Assembly (NCBI RefSeq): GCF_019578655.1 | Contig: NC_063262.1 | Location: 21,955,582 to 22,019,581 of the forward strand | DNA length: 64,000 bases | Direction of reading: 5' to 3' | From: Ricinus communis | Taxonomy: Eukaryota > Streptophyta > Magnoliopsida > Malpighiales > Euphorbiaceae | Part shown: piece by piece, positions 63,081-64,000 of the stretch | How the letters are laid out: the number at the start of each line of letters is the position of its first letter | Position numbering within the stretch: the stretch's first letter is position 1 | Translations under genes and position numbers: made by a program | The notes under the pieces: model-generated | Told to the model about the DNA's origin: nothing | Seen by the model: only the letters and a program-made list of their open reading frames with translations | Databases searched by the model: none

Positions 63081-64000
<920 letters not shown>

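Overview
The window looks like nuclear DNA of a eudicot plant. The genes carry many small GT-AG introns, the intergenic DNA is very AT-rich, and there are plant Ty3/gypsy, Ty1/copia and L1-type LINE elements. The proteins read like rosid ones, possibly Malpighiales/Euphorbiaceae, but that is an impression from reading and not a search result. No bacterial, plasmid, phage or CRISPR features were seen.

Four protein-coding genes can be supported, all on the + strand. (1) An 11-exon P-loop ATPase-like gene at 2328-14578 (569 aa). (2) A single-exon C3HC4 RING-finger gene at 18919-19500 (193 aa) with a probable 5'UTR intron. (3) A complete 14-exon peroxisomal acyl-CoA oxidase 1 (ACX1) at 41218-46693 (664 aa), with the catalytic Glu and a C-terminal ARL peroxisome signal. 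(4) The first two exons of a 1-aminocyclopropane-1-carboxylate (ACC) oxidase from 63168, cut by the window end. The genes do not form an operon or an obvious cluster. ACX1 belongs to fatty-acid beta-oxidation (and jasmonate synthesis in the family), ACC oxidase to ethylene synthesis.

Mobile DNA fills much of the rest. Intron 7 of the P-loop gene holds a full-length gypsy/chromovirus element (7189-12203) with 301-bp LTRs that differ at one site and a perfect CTATG target duplication, yet its coding region is broken in several places. At 23.4-30.4 kb a degraded minus-strand LINE is split by a copia element (23982-29050, ACAAT target duplication). At 36.8-40.5 kb lie a repeat-rich block and a copia 3' fragment with one LTR. 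The block contains a layered array of a 14-bp palindromic motif, TTCACGGCTGTGAA-like, spaced 20-21 bp; this is the most unusual structure I saw. Several foldback/MITE-like inverted repeats sit at 20.8-21.6, 47.8-48.2, 50.1-50.7, 50.9-51.4, 59.5-59.8 and 60.8-61.2 kb.

The long stretches at 1-2040, 31.2-36.8, 48.2-49.9, 51.4-59.4 and 61.2-62.9 kb are AT-rich, with no supportable gene. I found no convincing new multi-gene system. The points most worth checking are the palindrome array, the young but defective intronic gypsy copy, and the uncharacterised P-loop protein.
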